Position numbers and translations under genes: made by a program
Assembly: GCA_004794785.1 (NCBI GenBank)
Contig: SJOL01008870.1
Span: forward strand, 33,163 to 97,162
Length of the DNA stretch: 64,000 bases
Direction: 5' to 3'
Source: Opisthorchis felineus
Lineage: Eukaryota; Platyhelminthes; Trematoda; Opisthorchiida; Opisthorchiidae
The notes under the pieces: model-generated
Seen by the model: only the letters and a program-made list of their open reading frames with translations
What the model was told of the DNA's origin: nothing
Databases searched by the model: none
In this document: positions 58,836-64,000 of the stretch, piece after piece
Numbering within the stretch: the first letter of the stretch is position 1
How the letters are laid out: every line of letters starts with the position of its first letter

Positions 58836-59984
58836 AGAGCATATTGTTTCGTGTGTTCGCCATTCTAATTTCATTATTTTGATCAAGTTAGAACAAGAAT
58901 AGGGAGTATAACCTAAGCTAATAAAGAACGTAATAAAGAAATTTTTTTGAGCGGGGACCAATAGCTTGTTTTCGACGGAAGGCCCACCAGAAGTTATATT
59001 GACGACATTTTTCAGTACTTTCGATGGCACACACGAATATTTGTTCACCTGTGGGATGACCGGATTTCGATTCAGGTTCAGTTCAACCATCTGACAAATG
59101 AAACAAAAGATACGAAATAGGTTTGAGTAATTGGTGCATGAAGGAATTCGACAGAATCTGCTGAGTTTGAGCGGGTACGAATAGATCGTACAGATTCTCA
59201 CTTCAGAAGTGATAATGTGCGGATTCACAACTTTCTTTCTCCCCGTTTAAATGTGCCGGGTTGTACAAACTAGTGAGGAATTCCGACCAGCAATAGCTCT
59301 TTCAACAATATTATATTGGCCGAGATTCTTTAAAGTGGCTTCACTTTATAACAGCGCTCACCCCTAACATAAAGTAAGCAACTCTAGGATGCGGGTGATT
59401 CGGTCCATAAAAACAGTCTAACAATGAGCTCCTAAAACATTCCAGTCACATGTTGCGATTGATTGCGTCTGTTTTGCACATGAAGTGTCGATAAAGCCAC
59501 CTTATTGTTGGTACCGCGTAGCTGAAACAATAAACATTTTGATAAGCCCAAGATCCAATATATTTAAACCACACAATTATTGCTGCCTAAAGTCACTAGC
59601 AAATGATTTCAAGGTCACGCCCGTTTTACAGGTCGTCTGAAAGATCAGCCATTCACTTCAGCTAGAGGATGACAAGCGGCTAGTCAATTTCAAATTTTAA
59701 GCACCAGGGACACCGACAGGGTCGACAGAACAGAAACAACAGAGAAATTATTTTAGCAAATCCCTTCAGATATGTTCCAAGGGAAGGAGTGGCATCGATT
59801 TTCAGGAGTATAGGAAAGCAGCGAATGGTTAATGCGCGCAACATCCAACCAAAAGATAAGAATATCTGACTGGAAGTAGAAAACTGCTAGGAGAATGCAG
59901 CACTCGTCTGGTCCTTCTGTGCACCTGGAAAGATACCGCAACTTGAGACGGATAACATTGTTAAGAAGTTGTCTGTTCGGTCCA
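58836..59984. other. Intergenic, no gene recognised
   Basis: The long minus frame from 59228 to 58629 runs through the SINE and shares its repeat-derived peptide, so it is not evidence of a gene. Nothing else is recognised. Confidence 0.5.
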
Positions 59985-60070
59985 TATGGGCTGGTCGTTG
60001 GTTTGTTTGCTGAGCTGGGCAATTTGCAAAAGTTTCATTATCAATCAAGGTGACATTATCCGTGTGTTGT
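59985..60070 (-). repeat. Single-arm copy of the 17.4-kb foldback repeat (reverse, decayed)
   Basis: GGGCTGGTCGTTGGTTTGTT, TGCTGAGCTGGGCAATTTGC and AAGGTGACATTATCCGTG follow the left arm at 17440-17520 with a short deletion. The hairpin stem is disrupted. Confidence 0.6.
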
Positions 60071-63000
60071 TAGGATGCGTGGTGGAGCGTGGCGACCGGT
60101 AGTGGTTGTGCTTTGGTGTTGCGTGTGTGTTAATATACGTGCTGCAGCTGGGGCTAGCCTTCGATCACGATTGGTTGTTCGATCGGGCGGTTCTGGACTA
60201 ATGTGTGGACTAATGTACTAATGCCGTGGAGCCCACAAGTCGCAACAAGCGCTTAAACAGCGGAACCATGCTGGGGACAGTGCTATCGCTCAAGCGGCAG
60301 ACTTAACCAGTGGAAAATATTAATCAAAGAGAAATCATTAGTAGTAAACATGCGGCTGAAACACGCGTCAATGCAATCTATGGCCTACCTATAGCCTAGA
60401 TGGATGGATGATACTTAAACACCACAAAACAGTATATTTGGCCTACATCAGAGCATCTGTTGTTGCTTTGTAATGTACGAGTTTTTAACTCACAGGTTGA
60501 CATTCCTTAATGCTTATAGTCGGGTAGCGATGGCGACGATTGTCTGAAAATGGCGTTTCATATGGTCAGTCAGTTCAAGGATGAGTGAAGGTGAAATGTA
60601 TATATGTGAAGACTCGGTTACAGCCAAAACCCGTGGATCAGAACTGGGTGATGTCATAATTGGGAAAAAAGTTGACAATTTTCGTTCTCGTCAGTTACTA
60701 CCTAAAACATTAATTTACACGTCTGGCGAACGGCAACAACAATGAAAGTGACATGAATTATCATACCAAAAAAGGAAAAGTGGTCTGAGGTCAGTGCCAA
60801 TATGGACAGGGACTTGGGATAGTAAAATCGGCAGTCTCAGGTTAATCGGCATTGTCTCACCGGACGCTTGTATTTGGAACTTTCGATTATATAATAAATG
60901 ATTGCCTGGGGTCAACTGAATGAATTGTGGTTATCAGATGTTCTGCAGTCGTGGATGCGTTGAGCCACCTTCTGAGACAGAAGGCTCTATCACTGTAATT
61001 CTCACCGCAACCGAAGATAAATCCATAGATGACAACAAAAATGTTCACAACAGTTCTTAAGCCACTGTTACTTACTTCTCGTGTCAGAGCTTTCAGAACT
61101 TTTCTGAGGACTGGTTACTGAAACCTAGAGAAAAATGTTGCTCAGTCTGAAGCGTATTTTCAAGACTCAATCCACAAGTCCACTGCAGATGCATCATGCC
61201 CACAAAAGTTCTGTCGTATATTTTGCTAAAGCTCAAATGAGTGCTTTGTCACTCAGTGTCAATTCCCTTCTAAACGAACTACCGAATACAGATTAAGTGT
61301 CCGTATGGGAAAGTTATAGGTTTCTCAGTAGGAACAAAGTAAAATAGGTTAGTTTCGGGCAAACACTGCGGATGTGCCAGACCATCTACTGTCTGCTGTG
61401 ACATGCGAGATGTTTTGCTTCAAATCTAAGCACTGTTAAACAATTAGAGATTTCTGCAACATGAGACGCTGATCCCCTCAACTGAACGAAGGTTCTCATA
61501 TTGTGATAATAAGTTCAGCGGGCTACTCAGCAAAAAATGTGGTTCATTCTAGCAAATGATTCAAAATTCAAACTAGATACCTTGTTACAGAGCAAATGTT
61601 TCGTTACATAAGGCACCTAGAAACCTTCCACATTCACATCCACGCGGCTCCATTACCAACATCAAATATTCAAGGCACAAGCCACTCAGAACACATACAC
61701 CGTAACTCAGAGGCTTCAGTCCAGCCAGCGCAAAACGTCTGCCTGCTTTGGTGATGATCTCGGCTCATTCGTATCTCTTCTGATTCGTCTCGTACAACTT
61801 TTTCCTGTTGTTGAAGTTATAATTGTATAAGTAGACGACGAACGGTAGGACCTACCACCGATACCAAGAACATGCATTCTGCTTGCCTCCTCACCCGCTT
61901 CAAACAACGTAGGTCAGTGAAATTCTTAACCAGGTCGGGGTATCGATCCTTGACTGGGGATAGTTTAACTAACGTTTTAAGCACTCAGGACATGTGATGT
62001 ATGATCGCCCATGTGTGCTGATTTTCAGAGGAAAGCAAATATTAAACTAGGTGAGTTGTCTCTTTCTCTGCGTCGAGAAATCTGAGACAAACGGAAGCAG
62101 GGATAGTCTGGCACAACTGAGTGACTTAAATAGACAGTTGCCCGTTTTTTTTGTGCATTTAGGCTGGGGATAACATGCCTAGAAAGTAATGTGCTTCTTT
62201 TCGTTGTGAAAGATTTGCTTGCAATATCGCGCATTATCGAAGTAAAACCTGCAGCAGAATTTCCCGGGTTCTGTTAATATTTCCACGAGATTCTTGTCGT
62301 TCATTTCGTTAAATTTAGTAGTTTATCTTTGTGATGACTGAAGTAGTCCCTAGTTGCCTTTAGTGTGATATTGCAGCAACACGGCGATGGAGTCCACTTC
62401 TAAGCCAGGCCAAGTATTCAATTTTTTGGGACTGACTTGCTTGGCTTGTTGCATATCAGAAGTTGATCGCTGTTCCACTCTTCCGGTTTGTCTACCGAAA
62501 CGCCGGGTGCTTCCATATACCACTTTGCTATAGTTGCTGTCGGAGCCATATATATTAAGTTTGGTGTAAGGAAGCTTCTCTTGTTTTATCTGATGTGTGC
62601 TCTCTACACTGAAGTAATTGAATTTGTCATCCATTCATTGCGGCTGGTTAGACAAACATCCATATGAGTCATTTTTTTCATAACTCAACTGTATACTCTA
62701 GTGAAAATGGCATACAGTCTCCTTCAAGTTGAGACACTATTCAGAAATGACCAAGACAAATTTCCCGTTAACTGCCATATCTTCATGAACGAGCAAAACT
62801 CTTGTGTTCTAATTAAGATTTACACCGTTTCCGGATTGAAATTATAGTTAGGTATTGATGGCATCATGAATTATTTCCTTTTGGTACTTAACAGTATCTG
62901 TCCCATTGCTTGGAACACTTCATTAGGGATCACTAAAGTTCGGAGGTACCAGCCTCTTCAGACTGCTTGAAAGAGGTGCACCGTTCGCGTCAACTTTATA

Positions 63001-64000
63001 CGAAGAGTGACTTAATCGGTCCCACCGGTTGGCTATTCAAATGGCTGGTATCTTGGAAATTTACTGGGAATGTAAAACTCTAAGTGTGGTAGGAAACGTG
63101 ATTGAAAACGTGACGAATTAACTTGTCTAATAACGCGAAATCTATTGTATCGATTTTGCACGTGACTGACCTGGTTAAGATATTGTTCCGTAATTTGGCC
63201 GCTCGATCGTACGTTGTCTTTAACCGACCTCACTATAGACCGGATATGTTGTCAGTTGATGGAGATTGTAGTCGACTATAGCCGACTTGTTAAACAACAC
63301 GCACCGTATTTGTCCACGTGCTGCTAGTCGCTTGGTTCGTCGTTTTTCAGTCCACTTGGTTTTGTGCGGATTTGCAGTGTTTGTCTCCACGAGAGATGCC
63401 ATCTTCTGAACCTCCTAGCTCCTGGACCATCCGAGGTTCCCGCACTTTGCGAATAATTGTATAAAGGTGCATAACAAATAGACGCACAAACCCATACAGG
63501 CAGTTTTGCTCCGCAAAACAACAGACACAATCTCCAAGTAAAAACGAAGGTATAAGTTGTTACCCCAAACGTAAGAATTCCAAGCTGAAAACATCTATAA
63601 CCAACCAATATGCCTTACACCATTTTCGGCAGAGACTCGTGGAGAATTTGATAGATCTCATCTGTTGTCACCGATAAGCCTAATTTCCCCTGGCATCCAG
63701 GGGCCTTTTGAAGAGGTTTGAGTCATCCAAACACTTATGCGGCCTATAATCCTCAGGCGAATAGCAACGCAAGTTCTGGTAGAGACGGGGTTCTTACCAT
63801 GATAATTTTAGTCCTGGATAACGAAACAAAATTCTGGAGAAGCTATCGGTGACAAGGATAAAACTAGCCAAATAGAACAGAAGTCGCTGAATTCTTACAG
63901 CGAGTAATAGATATTGAAACTATCAAAACTTCTCACAAGATCGGAACCTTAATATCACTGTCTTAAACTCTGGACTAACTAGAATCCGCAGAAACATCAT
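60071..64000. other. Intergenic, no gene recognised; one possible tRNA-like SINE near 61900-61990
   Basis: In reverse complement 61910-61985 shows CCTGAGTGCTTAAAACG and GGATCGATACCCC, which resemble box A and box B. Minus frames at 62350-62634 and 63324-63608 have no recognised motif. The rest is featureless to me. Confidence 0.4.

Overview
The window is eukaryotic and looks like a flatworm, most likely a digenean trematode. Long AT-rich introns, tRNA-derived SINEs, decayed RTE-like non-LTR retrotransposons with (GAT)n tails and Penelope-like sequence surround one multi-exon conserved gene. The species call is an inference from repeat style and protein divergence. There are no bacterial operons, ribosome binding sites or CRISPR arrays.

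The only host gene I can support is the 3' part of a RanBPM (RANBP9/RANBP10) orthologue on the + strand. Seven exons (1934-2127, 10114-10295, 22879-23365, 28273-28767, 30098-30790, 32290-32401, 33149-33996) join with matching phases at every GT/AG junction and give 1002 residues in order: end of SPRY, LisH, CTLH, a long low-complexity linker, CRA, then a Ser/Thr-rich tail. RanBPM is the scaffold of the CTLH/GID ubiquitin ligase. The first half of the SPRY domain and the true N-terminus lie upstream of base 1.

The introns are large (about 8.0, 12.6, 4.9, 1.3, 1.5 and 0.75 kb) and hold most of the readable repeats: two SINE families, RTE-like copies on both strands (14.86-16.08 kb minus, 18.84-22.45 kb plus), a Penelope-type repeat with a recognisable hammerhead ribozyme at 12.1 kb and a decayed sister at 31.25 kb, and a 95-bp-arm foldback at 17.4 kb.

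From 34 to 64 kb I recognise no host gene. This part holds more RTE-like copies (35.79-37.48 kb interrupted by a 775-base assembly gap, 44.2-44.44 kb, 44.48-45.24 kb, 52.6-55.44 kb), a Penelope-like reverse transcriptase/GIY-YIG fragment at 49.0-49.85 kb that runs into an AT microsatellite and a 93-base gap, a composite inverted and direct SINE structure at 45.7-46.45 kb, and dispersed copies of the 17.4-kb foldback repeat. All transposon reading frames are broken or truncated.

The most notable signals are the hammerhead ribozyme relics, the foldback repeat family with its hammerhead-like core, the lineage-specific insertions and tail in the RanBPM protein, and a possible cassette exon inside its CRA domain.
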